NCBI GenBank assembly: GCA_028693165.1
Contig: JAQUVX010000004.1
Location: forward strand, 62,001 to 126,000
From: Lachnospiraceae bacterium
GTDB taxonomy: Bacteria > Bacillota > Clostridia > Lachnospirales > Lachnospiraceae
Direction: 5' to 3'
Length of the DNA: 64,000 nt
Shown: positions 7,811-16,997 of the stretch, one piece after another
Numbering within the stretch: the first letter of the stretch is position 1
How the letters are laid out: each line of letters opens with the position of its first letter
The notes under the pieces: generated by a model
Told to the model about the DNA's origin: nothing
What the model saw: the letters and a program-made list of their open reading frames with translations, nothing else
The model's database searches: none
Position numbers and translations under genes: made by a program

Positions 7811-8994
7811 CAATTCTCCCGGAACCTTCCTTTCGCCCAAATCCAGCAGCTAAGACCAAATAATAATATCGTTATTGCAATATATAAAATATTATGAAAT
7901 ATGATTTCGCTTCGGTATTGTTCAAAGCAGCCCATTGCAAACGGAATTCTTGGAAAGTATTTGAAGGGAAAAATAATCCATGTTTTTAGACCATTCGGTA
8001 ACAATGTCATTTTTGCCCCACTCAAAAAAATGTAGTAAAAGGAAAATGATATGGCAAACAACCAATCCCTCGCAACGACTGAAAAAAACATTGCCACACT
8101 GCATATAAAAAATTCTGTCGGAACAATAAAACAAATAAAATTAATCAAGAGATCCCGATATTCAAAAATCCAATTTACAGGACTGATGCTGTTCCTATAA
8201 ATGAGATAGGGCACAAAACTGATCATAAAATAGATGCCTATTAAATATGTGCCGATTACGACACCCTTTGTCATGATATATTCATAGGAATGAACCTGCG
8301 TTGCATATAGTTTCTTATGGACCTTGTTTTTATAGTCCTTCGTCATATTGACGATAATGACAATTGCCATCACCAGTGAAAAAAAGTTCTCCAACCGGGC
8401 AAAATATTCTCTGGTCAAAAAGGCGGACATGCTTTCCTTTTCCCATAGTTCCTTTGCCTGTTCATATGTGGGATAATTTGTCATATAATTGTTACTCGGA
8501 ACCCGGTAAAAGTACATAAGTGACTTACTTGCTGCTGGTACAAAGATGCTGTTTTGGTACTTTAAATATTGCTCGCGGGATAATGCTCTTATTTCCTGAA
8601 ACGTGAGATTTTTAATATTAAAAATTTTCTTTTCGGCTGCAAACTGATCGAAAATTTCCTTATAATTATTTGCTCGATATAATTGGGCATAGTTAAGCTC
8701 TGCTCGTTCATCTATGCTGAGATTATGCTCAAACACCAGAATCGACTGATTCTGTTTCTTCTTAACCGACTTATAAAATTCATACGCATCCATTTCCTGT
8801 AGAGCTTCATAAGTGATATATCCAAGCTTTTTTTCATATGCTTCTTTTGTATCATATGGTTTTTGAAAAACTTGCGTGGCTGTATTTATTACTGCAAGGA
8901 ATACGAGAAAAATGCAAATATGAAAGAGCAGTTCTTTATTAAGGCGCCTGATCTCACTTATTGACAACAAAATAATTGTTTTTATGTGCTCCAT
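7810..8994 (-). CDS. ABC-2 type permease with large extracellular loop
   Basis: A 394-residue membrane protein: one helix near residues 22-42, a hydrophilic extracytoplasmic region of roughly 150-180 residues, then six or so C-terminal helices. This one-plus-many topology is typical of ABC-2 permeases of bacteriocin-immunity or export systems. It overlaps the ATPase gene by 41 bases and the following permease gene by one base, so all three are made together. The large loop has no motif I recognise. The AT-rich codon use differs from neighbours on both sides and may reflect transfer. Confidence 0.75.
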   Translation of the reverse strand: MEHIKTIILLSISEIRRLNKELLFHICIFLVFLAVINTATQVFQKPYDTKEAYEKKLGYITYEALQEMDAYEFYKSVKKKQNQSILVFEHNLSIDERAELNYAQLYRANNYKEIFDQFAAEKKIFNIKNLTFQEIRALSREQYLKYQNSIFVPAASKSLMYFYRVPSNNYMTNYPTYEQAKELWEKESMSAFLTREYFARLENFFSLVMAIVIIVNMTKDYKNKVHKKLYATQVHSYEYIMTKGVVIGTYLIGIYFMISFVPYLIYRNSISPVNWIFEYRDLLINFICFIVPTEFFICSVAMFFSVVARDWLFAISFSFYYIFLSGAKMTLLPNGLKTWIIFPFKYFPRIPFAMGCFEQYRSEIIFHNILYIAITILLFGLSCWIWAKGRFREN

Positions 8995-9868
8995 TTCCCT
9001 TTTCCTCTCCTAAAACGATATATGCATCCTCAAGCGTTGGTTTTATGATTTCCGCCTCAAAATCAGGTTTTTTTTCAGCATATAGTTTTATCAAAGAACC
9101 TTCCTCATCAATCGTGATTCCTAATACCATATATGTTTTTTTGATTTCCGCGATTTCCTTCGTGTCAGAGGTCCTGTAAATCCAGATTTTGCCCTTTGCA
9201 AGTTCAAGCAAAGTTTGAATTTCACCTTCAAAGAGCAGCTTTCCGCCGTTAAGAATTGCTAATTTATGGCACATATACGAAATGTCTTCAATAATATGAG
9301 TTGATACAATGACTGTTTTCGTTAACGACAACTGGAGCAGCAACTCTCTCATCCGGATGCGTTCGTATGGATCTACGCCCGTTGTCGGTTCATCTACAAT
9401 TAATATAGGTGGATCATTGATTAAGGCCAGTGCCAGGCCAAGCCTGCGCTTCATCCCACCGGATAAATTTTTGAACTTTTTCTTTCTTTCTGACGCTAAA
9501 TTAACATATTCGATCACGTTCTGACAGGTTTCTTTTTGCTTTTTTATATCCACTTTATTGAGAATCGTAAAATATTCGATACTCTCCGCTACGGTCATAT
9601 CAGCATACATTTCATTTTCCTGCGGCATATAACCGATTCCTTTTTTTATGAAATCATAGTTTGCGTGAATCAGTTCCATCCCGTTTATAACGACAGTTCC
9701 GCTGCTTGGTTTTAACAGCGTTGCCAATATGTTCATGAGCGTTGTTTTTCCTGCACCATTATTTCCAAGAAGCCCATACATCCCTGTATCGATCGTCAGG
9801 CTGATATGATCCAGTGATTTGAAATTCGTTTTTTTATACTGCTTGGATAAATTATGTATTTCTATCAT
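8954..9868 (-). CDS. ABC transporter ATP-binding protein
   Basis: A 304-residue ATPase of the ABC-2 exporter type. It shows Walker A GNNGAGKT (residues 35-42), the Q-loop in YMPQENEMYADMTV, signature LSGGM near 137, Walker B ILIVDEPTTGVD near 157, and the switch His in VSTHIIED. About 100 residues follow the ATPase core, as in ATPases of antibiotic or lantibiotic exporters. The 3' end overlaps the downstream permease by 41 bases. It powers the two membrane proteins encoded at 7154-8994. It lies 247 bases from the flippase gene upstream, so it probably has its own promoter. Confidence 0.92.
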   Translation of the reverse strand: MIEIHNLSKQYKKTNFKSLDHISLTIDTGMYGLLGNNGAGKTTLMNILATLLKPSSGTVVINGMELIHANYDFIKKGIGYMPQENEMYADMTVAESIEYFTILNKVDIKKQKETCQNVIEYVNLASERKKKFKNLSGGMKRRLGLALALINDPPILIVDEPTTGVDPYERIRMRELLLQLSLTKTVIVSTHIIEDISYMCHKLAILNGGKLLFEGEIQTLLELAKGKIWIYRTSDTKEIAEIKKTYMVLGITIDEEGSLIKLYAEKKPDFEAEIIKPTLEDAYIVLGEEKGNGAHKNNYFVVNK

Positions 9869-10115
9869 TTTTAAAATCCGCCTTTCTGCGAAATCCGCTC
9901 TTCAAATATGTGTTTGGAAAACTGGTACGTGTAGGAAGTGAAAATTGTCCAGGGAATCTGGAAATCGTGGAAAACGGGAGAGGTATCATAGCGAAAGTTG
10001 TCCAAAACAGTCTTTTGGGCAGCAATTTTAAACCTTTGTTGGACAACGGGGGCGGGATTGGGCTTGGAATTGTCCAATTTCGCCCTCATTGTCTTGCGTG
10101 CGGCTTCGATTCCTG
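9869..10115. repeat. Intergenic stretch with TTGTCCA words
   Basis: No gene is supported in these 247 bases between two minus-strand genes. The word TTGTCCA or its complement TTGGACAA occurs at 9945, 9998, 10039 and 10070. The last forms TTGGAATTGTCCAA with its flank. The same word recurs in the gene-free stretch at 37331-37492. Confidence 0.5.
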
Positions 10116-11765
10116 TTACATCAAATGCACCTTCCTGCAAACCCGCAGCAGCTTTGTTCCAAACGGCATCTGCGGAAGCTCTTCTTCGGTTACGGCTTTC
10201 AGCAGGATGATCATGATACCGTAGAGGATCATGGCGATCGGGATGCTGATGATGAGGCCGAGCTTGTAGCTGTGCGTCAGGGTGAGGATTCCGGCGTAGA
10301 TGGCGTAGGCGCAGGCACCCATGATACCGGCGGCGGCAAGCGGCAGCAGGAATGTGGTTTTTGTCTCCTGGTGGTAATGGAGGCGTTTGCCGATGGCGTG
10401 CCAGTTTAGGATGCAGACCACCAGGGCGAAGGTGACGTTGCCGATGACCAGGCCATAGACACCCCAGTTCCATATGCTGACCATACAGTAGACCAGAATG
10501 ATGTGGATGACCAGGGAAATCGCGGAGTGTGTCACGGATTTGCGCATCAGGTCAATGCCCTGCAGCACCGCGTTGGTGACGGTGGAGAGGGAGAAGAAAA
10601 TGACTGCCGGAGCACCGAGCTGCATCAACTGCGCGGTGAGCGGCCGGCTGTCCTCGAAGATCAGCCGCATGATCGGTGCAGCTAAAACACCCATGCCGAC
10701 AGCGCAGGGAATGGCAATCAGCATGTTGAATTTGATGGTCAGACGAATCTTGTTTTTGGTGTCCTCGGTCTGCCCCTGGGTCCGTGAGCGGACGATGCTT
10801 GGAATCATGGAGGTGCCGAGGGCGGAAGCGATGGCGACCGGAACATTGCTGAGCAGGCGGTATTTGCTGCTGTAAATGCCAAACCAGGTGGCACGCTCCT
10901 GCTCGCTAAAGCCCTTGCGGTTCATGATCAGGTTGAACATGGAATTGTCCAGGGAACCACTGAGCTGGTAGACAAACTGGCTTAAGATGATGGGGGTCAG
11001 GGTAAAGAACAAAGCCAGATAAATGCTTTTCCAGGTCTCGGTGGCGATGGCCTGCGGCTGCGCCAGAGTCTGCGCATTCTGTCTGCGATAGCGCACAAGC
11101 AAAAACAGCAGGAACAGAAAAGATGCCAGAGCGCCGCACAAGGTACCGAGTGTACCGCCGGCCGCGCCGTAAGCACCGGGATTGTCATGATCGGCAAACC
11201 AGTTCATAAACAGGTAGGAGGCAGTGATGCTGACCACCGCGTTGACCACCTGCTCGATGATCTGCGAGATGGAGGTCGGCACCATGTTGCCAAGCCCCTG
11301 AAAATATCCCCGGATGACACCCATGACGGAAAAGACCAGGATTGTGGGGGCCAGTACCCGCAGGGAAAGTGCGCAGCTTGGACTCTTGAAGATGGTCGTG
11401 GTAATCCATTCTGCTTCAATGAGCATAAACAGCATCATGATGCCGCCAGCGACCGTGCCGAAGATCAGCCCGCTTTGGAAAATCTTGCGGACATCCTGGT
11501 ATTGTTCGCGGACACGCCTTGCGGCGACCAGCTTGGAGACGGCCAGCGGAAGTCCGTAGGAGGACAGAATCAGCCCGATGTTGTAAATCTCAAAGGAGGT
11601 ACTGTAATAGCCGTTTCCGGCATCGCCGAGAATCCGGGTCATCGGGATGCGGTAGAGCAGGCCGATGAAACGGACCAGAATACCGGCTGCGGCAAGGATG
11701 CTGCCCTGGACCAGAAAATTCCCGGAGCCGGAGGCTGTATTTTTGGATGGTGTCTTATTACTCAT
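10116..11765 (-). CDS. MOP-superfamily polysaccharide/lipid flippase (SpoVB/MurJ-like)
   Basis: A 549-residue polytopic membrane protein of the MVF/PST branch of the MOP superfamily, with about 14 hydrophobic helices. The opening helix has the usual GSILAAAGILVRFIGLLYRIPMTRILGDAGNGYYS form seen in SpoVB and related Clostridia flippases, written here as a family resemblance over roughly residues 18-50. These proteins move lipid-linked cell wall or capsule precursors across the membrane. The ATG at 11765 has AGGAGA 7 bases upstream; an in-frame start at 11819 is unsupported. It stands alone between PhoH and the ABC unit. Assignment to SpoVB versus another paralogue is uncertain, since Clostridia carry several. 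Confidence 0.88.
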   Translation of the reverse strand: MSNKTPSKNTASGSGNFLVQGSILAAAGILVRFIGLLYRIPMTRILGDAGNGYYSTSFEIYNIGLILSSYGLPLAVSKLVAARRVREQYQDVRKIFQSGLIFGTVAGGIMMLFMLIEAEWITTTIFKSPSCALSLRVLAPTILVFSVMGVIRGYFQGLGNMVPTSISQIIEQVVNAVVSITASYLFMNWFADHDNPGAYGAAGGTLGTLCGALASFLFLLFLLVRYRRQNAQTLAQPQAIATETWKSIYLALFFTLTPIILSQFVYQLSGSLDNSMFNLIMNRKGFSEQERATWFGIYSSKYRLLSNVPVAIASALGTSMIPSIVRSRTQGQTEDTKNKIRLTIKFNMLIAIPCAVGMGVLAAPIMRLIFEDSRPLTAQLMQLGAPAVIFFSLSTVTNAVLQGIDLMRKSVTHSAISLVIHIILVYCMVSIWNWGVYGLVIGNVTFALVVCILNWHAIGKRLHYHQETKTTFLLPLAAAGIMGACAYAIYAGILTLTHSYKLGLIISIPIAMILYGIMIILLKAVTEEELPQMPFGTKLLRVCRKVHLM

Positions 11766-11900
11766 TGGTTTATCTCCTGTGGTATAGAATGCGTGGTAGG
11801 AAGCAAAAAACCGCGCCAAGTGTTCTTAGTATACCACAAAGAGGTTGGGTTTAAAAGTGGGTCCTGCACGCAAATCCATGCAGAACCCATTAATATGTCA

Positions 11901-13268
11901 TTACATGCGTGATGCGGCATCGTGCGCAAGCTCGGAACGCTCACATTCCTCGGATTTCATGGAGATCTGAAAGCACAGGGGACTTCCTTTCATGCGCTCG
12001 GAAGCGTAGCTGAGTCCGTTGGTTCGCTCGTCGAGAAGCGGGTTGTCGATCTGCATCGGATCGCCCAACAGGATGACCTTGGTGCCGGAGCCGACGCGGG
12101 TAATCAGGCCCTTGGCCTGCTTGGGTGTCAGATTCTGCGCTTCATCGATGATTAAGTAGGTCTGGCTGATGGAACGGCCGCGGATGAAATTCATGGCCTC
12201 GGCAGTGACAATGCCGCGGGAGAACAGTTCTTCCACTTTTCCGCTCAGCTCTTTTTCGTTGCGGTAGCGTTCGCCGTCGTCCTGATCAACCAGAAGCTCC
12301 AGATTGTCGATGACCGGGCGGAGGAAGGGGGCGATTTTCTCCTGCTCGGAGCCGGGGAGAAAGCCGATGTCATCGTCGAACTGGACGTTGGGGCGGGTGA
12401 TGAGAATCTTGCGGTATTTCTTCGTGTCCTTTTCGAAGGTTCTTTGCAGGCCGACTGCCAGGGAATAGAAGGTCTTGGCTGTTCCGGCGGCACCGCGGAC
12501 GATGACGAGGGGCGCAGTCTCCGCATCCAGCATCAATGCCTCCTGCAAAAAACGCTGTCCTACGTTACGCGGAGAGACACCGAAGGGCTTTTCCTTCAGA
12601 TATTTTAACGGAACGATCATCTTGCCGTCAAAGCGGCCGAGAACGGTCTTTTTCTCGCTGGTCTCGGAATGAATGATGAAAAATTGATTGCAGATGGGCG
12701 CAATCGGAAGACGTTTGCCGTCCTGAATGATGTAGAGCTCGTTGGGTGACATTCCCTTTTTGCGGAAGCCGTTGAGCAGCTCATCCGGGGCGTAAGCGTC
12801 CATGCGGCCGGTATATTGTTCTTGAATCGAGGGGGATTGTTCGTTCGTGAAATCTTCGGCTGGAATGCCAAGCATCTGGGATTTTAAGCGGACCATGATG
12901 TCCTTGGTCACCAGAATCAGGGGATCGCAGGTGCGGGAGAGACCCACACAGATCTGTAAAATGCGGTTGTCATTGACGTCGGGCCGCAGGTCATCCGGCA
13001 GCTTGATGGCAGTAAAATTGCTTTCGATGCGCAGGGTGCCTCCGGACGCAAGCGGGACGCCTTCCAGAAGGTTTCCTGACTGGCGAAGCTGTTCTAAGAA
13101 GCGGATTACCTGACGGGCATTGCGGCCGCGCTCTGCGTCATCGTTCTTGAACTTGTCCAGTTCCTCCAGTACGACCATCGGGAGGACAATCTGGTTGTCT
13201 TCGAAGGCGAGGAGGGCAAGTGGGGACTGAATCAGTACATTGGTGTCTAACACGTAAGTCTTCTTCAT
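11901..13268 (-). CDS. PIN domain - PhoH family ATPase (YlaK-like)
   Basis: A 455-residue fusion of an N-terminal PIN nuclease domain (residues 1-130; VLDTNVLIQSP with the first catalytic Asp, and DVNDNRIL) and a C-terminal PhoH ATPase (Walker A VRGAAGTAKTF, Walker B LIIDEAQNLTPKQ, then GSGTKVILLGDPMQID). Such PhoH2-type proteins are RNA-acting helicase/nucleases. The start at 13268 is preceded by GAGGTAACGCCC; an in-frame start at 13349 lies in the divergent promoter region. It is transcribed away from the barnase-like gene. Its cellular role is known only in outline (RNA unwinding and cleavage). Confidence 0.93.
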   Translation of the reverse strand: MKKTYVLDTNVLIQSPLALLAFEDNQIVLPMVVLEELDKFKNDDAERGRNARQVIRFLEQLRQSGNLLEGVPLASGGTLRIESNFTAIKLPDDLRPDVNDNRILQICVGLSRTCDPLILVTKDIMVRLKSQMLGIPAEDFTNEQSPSIQEQYTGRMDAYAPDELLNGFRKKGMSPNELYIIQDGKRLPIAPICNQFFIIHSETSEKKTVLGRFDGKMIVPLKYLKEKPFGVSPRNVGQRFLQEALMLDAETAPLVIVRGAAGTAKTFYSLAVGLQRTFEKDTKKYRKILITRPNVQFDDDIGFLPGSEQEKIAPFLRPVIDNLELLVDQDDGERYRNEKELSGKVEELFSRGIVTAEAMNFIRGRSISQTYLIIDEAQNLTPKQAKGLITRVGSGTKVILLGDPMQIDNPLLDERTNGLSYASERMKGSPLCFQISMKSEECERSELAHDAASRM

Positions 13269-13364
13269 GGGCGTTACCTCACTGGATATAATATTTTTAA
13301 ATCTGTTTTCAGTATATAAAAGAAAGGTAAGAAAAACAAACAAGTTCATGTTAAATTTTCATCC

Positions 13365-13393
13365 TTGTGTCTTTACAAAGAATTGAGTATAAT
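13365..13393 (+). promoter_or_regulatory. Promoter of the barnase-barstar operon
   Basis: TTGTGT (13365-13370), 17-base spacer, perfect TATAAT (13388-13393). The start codon of the RNase gene follows at 13421 behind an AGGAGGG site. Confidence 0.7.
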
Positions 13394-13420
13394 GACAGCA
13401 TGAGAAGAGGAGGGAGTGGG

Positions 13421-13900
13421 ATGAACAATCGGATAAAGAAAGCGGCAGCGTGGTTTTTGATTCTGCTGCTCACGATCATGACGCTGAGTGGATGTGTGGT
13501 AAACCTTGCGGAGACAGGTGTGCCTCAAAATGGCATATCGGAGCAAACCGCGGCAGTCCTGGATGAGCACGGTTCCTACAGTACGAAGGATGAGGTCGCG
13601 CTGTATCTGCACACATACGGGCATCTTCCTGATAATTATATTACCAAGAAGGAAGCCGAGCAGCTTGGCTGGAACAGCAAGAAGGGCAATCTCACGGAAG
13701 TAGCGCCGGGCAAGAGCATCGGCGGCAGCCATTTTGGCAATTATGAGGGGCAGCTTCCGGAGAAAGAGGGACGCAAATATTACGAGTGCGATCTGGAGTA
13801 TGAAGGCGGTTACCGCGGGGCGGAGCGCATCATCTATTCCAATGACGAACTTGTTTTCTATACAGGAGATCATTACAAAAATTTTGAACAGCTGTATTGA
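13421..13900 (+). CDS. Barnase-family ribonuclease, predicted lipoprotein
   Basis: A 159-residue protein. Residues 1-25 form a lipoprotein signal with lipobox LSGC, so the enzyme should be membrane-tethered outside the cell rather than fully secreted. The mature domain follows Bacillus barnase almost throughout: YLHTYGHLPDNYITKKEA, LGW, KGNLTEVAPGKSIGG, then the catalytic end with Glu in YECDLEYEGGYR, the two Arg residues, and His in GDHYKNF. All expected active residues are present, so it is probably an active guanyl-preferring RNase. The ATG at 13421 has AGGAGGG 7 bases upstream. A barstar-like inhibitor follows 24 bases downstream. Confidence 0.93.
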   Translation: MNNRIKKAAAWFLILLLTIMTLSGCVVNLAETGVPQNGISEQTAAVLDEHGSYSTKDEVALYLHTYGHLPDNYITKKEAEQLGWNSKKGNLTEVAPGKSIGGSHFGNYEGQLPEKEGRKYYECDLEYEGGYRGAERIIYSNDELVFYTGDHYKNFEQLY

Positions 13901-13924
13901 GATACAGGAAGGAGCAGAGGGCAA

Positions 13925-14233
13925 ATGAAAAAGGTATTGTTGGACTTTCAGGTACCGGCAACCCCGGAACAGGTGCAGGATTATCTGGCGCTGAAATTTG
14001 ATTTCCCGGAGTATTACGGAGCGAATCTGGATGCATTTTACGATATGCTGACGGATATCGGGGAAGACACCTGCGTGGGTGTGTTTGAGACACAGGAGGA
14101 TCTGCCGGTATGCACTTACGTGCGCAAGGTGAAGCGGGTTTTGGGAGATGCCGAACAGGAAAATCCTCATTTGTGTGTGATTTTTGCGAATCTGGAAGAC
14201 AACTATGATGAAGAAAAGGGCTGGACATTATGA
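13925..14233 (+). CDS. Barstar-family ribonuclease inhibitor
   Basis: A 102-residue cytoplasmic protein of the barstar family. The diagnostic helix FPEYYGANLDAFYDML (residues 28-43) aligns with the barstar segment that plugs the barnase active site, including the Asp equivalent to barstar Asp39. It starts 24 bases after the RNase gene behind AGGAAGGAG, so the toxin and its antidote are co-expressed and protect the producer from unexported enzyme. Its stop overlaps the next gene by four bases (ATGA). It is slightly longer than Bacillus barstar (about 90). Confidence 0.92.
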   Translation: MKKVLLDFQVPATPEQVQDYLALKFDFPEYYGANLDAFYDMLTDIGEDTCVGVFETQEDLPVCTYVRKVKRVLGDAEQENPHLCVIFANLEDNYDEEKGWTL

Positions 14234-15255
14234 AAAGAATAAAATCAATCCGAAATACGAGGATCAGTACAAAGCTGATTATGCTGGGCATTGTCAGTGT
14301 GCTGGGGCTGTTCCTTTTGAGCCGGGAGTCTGTATTCACGGCATGGCAGATCGAACAGGTCAGCAGAGAACAGAACGATATCTGGATGAATGCAGTCGTC
14401 ACGGCGGAGGAGCTGAATACGACGACGTTCGATTACCGGATTCAAGAGGTGCAGCATGCGATTGCGACAGACCCGCTTATGATGGATAATTTAGAGGGGA
14501 CGATCAACGATCTGCGTGCAAAGATTGATGAAAAATTCCGGATTTATCAGCAGCTTCCGACGACAGATGTAGACCAGGAGATTATCCGGCAGGCGCAGGC
14601 TGTGTGGCAGCAGTATCTGGAGTGCAGTGATATTCTGCTCGACACCAGCCGGGGCAATGACCGGGAGAAGGCAACGGAGCTTCTGATGGGGGAATCCCAG
14701 ACCTATTTTGAGCAGGCCAGCGAGTTGTTTCAGGAGGCGGTGGAGCGAACCAAGATGGCGGCGCGTCAGGAGCGGCAGCAGGCAGGCATGCTGTATCAGC
14801 GGTTGTCTCATATGCAGCTTCTGGTAATTGTTGTGATTTCTTCCATTGTATTGGTGCTGATCTGGTCACTGATCCAGGCGATCCGAGAGCCTTCCGAGCA
14901 TCTGGCCGAGGCAGCCAGACGCGCGACCAACGGCAATCTGGATATTCACCTGGACTACAAGTCCGAGGACGAGATTGGAATTCTGACAGAAGCCATGAAC
15001 CTGCTGATCCGGCGGCTTCGCGACATTATAAAGGATGAGACCCGGATGTTCCAGCAGATCAGCAACCGGAATTACGAGGTCAAATCAGACTGCGAGCAGG
15101 CATACCGCGGAGATTTTGCGCCGCTTCTGTATGCGTTTACCAGTCTTCAGAGCAGTTTGAAGGATGCGAAGGAACGCCAGGAGGCGGAAGTATCCAAATT
15201 GAAGGGCCGGATTGCAGAATTAGAGAAAAAGGTAGAGACCTATGAACAGAAATGA
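14230..15255 (+). CDS. Membrane sensor: four-helix-bundle plus HAMP, no output domain
   Basis: A 341-residue protein with the front half of a chemoreceptor: TM1 (about 17-33), an extracellular helical region resembling the 4HB_MCP sensor domain (34-195), TM2 (about 198-220), a HAMP domain (about 222-275), and a short C-terminal coiled coil rich in Glu, Lys and Arg. There is no methyl-accepting, kinase or cyclase domain, so it cannot signal to CheA in the normal way. It overlaps barstar by 4 bases and recJ by 14, so it is translated as part of the same message. It may partner with another protein through the coiled coil (inference). Role unknown. Confidence 0.75.
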   Translation: MKRIKSIRNTRISTKLIMLGIVSVLGLFLLSRESVFTAWQIEQVSREQNDIWMNAVVTAEELNTTTFDYRIQEVQHAIATDPLMMDNLEGTINDLRAKIDEKFRIYQQLPTTDVDQEIIRQAQAVWQQYLECSDILLDTSRGNDREKATELLMGESQTYFEQASELFQEAVERTKMAARQERQQAGMLYQRLSHMQLLVIVVISSIVLVLIWSLIQAIREPSEHLAEAARRATNGNLDIHLDYKSEDEIGILTEAMNLLIRRLRDIIKDETRMFQQISNRNYEVKSDCEQAYRGDFAPLLYAFTSLQSSLKDAKERQEAEVSKLKGRIAELEKKVETYEQK

Positions 15256-16978
15256 ACGGGCGGCGACACAGCCGCTGTGGATGCTACAGACGAAGCGGGC
15301 TGATTTTGCGGCACTGGCGGAGCGGTTTCACATCAGCCCGGTTACGGCCCGCATCATCCGCAACCGGGATGTGGTAGGGGAAGAGGATATGGCGCGATAC
15401 CTGCACGGCACGATCCGGGATCTGTATGATCCGCATCTGCTGAAAGGAATGGATCGTGCCGTTTCTTTGCTCTGCGGGAAAATCAGGGCGGGTGCGCGGA
15501 TTCGCATCGTGGGAGACTACGATATCGATGGCGTGTGCTCGACCTATTTGCTTTACCGCGGGATCAGCCGGTGCGGCGGCATGGTGGATTATCAGATTCC
15601 AGAGCGGATTCGGGACGGGTATGGTATCAATGAGCAGATCATTCAGAAGGCCAGCGACGACGGGATCGATACGCTTGTGACCTGCGACAATGGCATTGCG
15701 GCGCTGGAACAGATTCGTCTGGCGAAGCAGCTTGGCATGACGGTGATCGTGACGGACCATCACGAGGTGGTTCGCGGAGAGGACGGCAGTCAGGTGCTGC
15801 CGGAGGCAGATGCGGTGGTCAACCCGAAGCAGGAGGGGGATACCTATCCATTTCACGAGATCTGCGGCGGCGTGGTTGCCTATAAGCTGGTGCAGGTGCT
15901 GTACGAGCAGATGGGCGTGCCGCAGGAGGAATGGGCGTCCATGCTGGAGTTTGCGGCCATCGCCACGGTCGGCGATGTGATGAGGCTGCAGGATGAGAAC
16001 CGGATTCTGGTGCGTTTTGGCCTGCGCCAGATGCCGCAGACGAAAAGTCTCGGACTGAAAGCGCTGGTGGAGGCGTGCGGGCTGGACATTACTGCGCTGT
16101 CGGCATATCATATCGGCTTTGTCATCGGTCCCTGTCTCAATGCCAGCGGACGGCTTCAGACCGCGAAGCTGGCACTGGAGCTGCTGCTTTGTGAGGAGCC
16201 GGAGCGCGCCAAAGGGCTGGCGGAGGAGCTTAAGCTGTTAAATGAAGAACGAAAGACCATGACGCAGGAAGGCGTCGAGGAGGCTTTGGCGCAGGTGGAA
16301 AGCCGCTATGCCGCGGATTCGGTGCTGGTGGTATTCCTGCCGGACTGCCACGAGTCGCTGGCGGGCATCATTGCCGGAAGGGTGCGGGAGGCGTGGAACC
16401 GGCCGACCTTCGTGCTGACGCGCAGTGAAGGCTGCGTGAAGGGCTCCGGGCGTTCGATCGAAGCCTATCACATGTATCAGGCGCTGTGCGGCGTGCAGGA
16501 TCTGCTGCTGAAATTCGGCGGTCATCCGATGGCGGCGGGATTTTCTCTGGAGGAAGCGGATGTGGAGGAATTCAGGCGGCGGCTCAATGAGCAGGCGCGG
16601 CTGACTCCGCAGGATTTTGCTGCAAAGATCTGGATCGACGTGGCGATGCCGCTGGAATACATATCAGAACCGCTGATTCAGGAATTAAAGCTGCTGGAGC
16701 CGTTTGGACAGGGCAACGAAAAGCCACAGTTTGCGCAGAAGAATCTTCAGATTCGGCAGACGCGCGTGCTTGGCAAGAACCACAATGTCGTCAAGCTGTC
16801 CCTGATCACGGAGCAGGGGACGCCGATGGACGGCCTGCTGTTTACCGAGGGCGATCGCTTCCAGGAGGAGCTGGGCACCCAGCGCGGCATCGACGTGGTT
16901 TATTACCCGGATGTTAATGATTATAATGGAAGACGGTCGCTTCAGATCGTGATCCGTTCCTATAAGCTTCATGGATAG
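15242..16978 (+). CDS. recJ: Single-stranded-DNA-specific exonuclease RecJ
   Basis: A 578-residue 5'-3' exonuclease acting on single-stranded DNA in recombination and mismatch repair. The DHH phosphoesterase core is clear: GDYDIDGVCSTYLLY (about residue 90), DTLVTCDNGI, VTDHHEV (about 173), VVAYKLVQVLYE, then the DHHA1 part with GSGRSIEAYHMYQAL, KFGGHPMAAGFSLEE near 425 and a C-terminal OB-like region. Length is normal for Firmicutes RecJ. The start overlaps the upstream sensor gene by 14 bases, an odd coupling that may simply be economical packing. A GGAG-like site lies within the end of that gene. Confidence 0.95.
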   Translation: MNRNERAATQPLWMLQTKRADFAALAERFHISPVTARIIRNRDVVGEEDMARYLHGTIRDLYDPHLLKGMDRAVSLLCGKIRAGARIRIVGDYDIDGVCSTYLLYRGISRCGGMVDYQIPERIRDGYGINEQIIQKASDDGIDTLVTCDNGIAALEQIRLAKQLGMTVIVTDHHEVVRGEDGSQVLPEADAVVNPKQEGDTYPFHEICGGVVAYKLVQVLYEQMGVPQEEWASMLEFAAIATVGDVMRLQDENRILVRFGLRQMPQTKSLGLKALVEACGLDITALSAYHIGFVIGPCLNASGRLQTAKLALELLLCEEPERAKGLAEELKLLNEERKTMTQEGVEEALAQVESRYAADSVLVVFLPDCHESLAGIIAGRVREAWNRPTFVLTRSEGCVKGSGRSIEAYHMYQALCGVQDLLLKFGGHPMAAGFSLEEADVEEFRRRLNEQARLTPQDFAAKIWIDVAMPLEYISEPLIQELKLLEPFGQGNEKPQFAQKNLQIRQTRVLGKNHNVVKLSLITEQGTPMDGLLFTEGDRFQEELGTQRGIDVVYYPDVNDYNGRRSLQIVIRSYKLHG

Positions 16979-16997
16979 AGATGGAAAGGAGCAGAAA

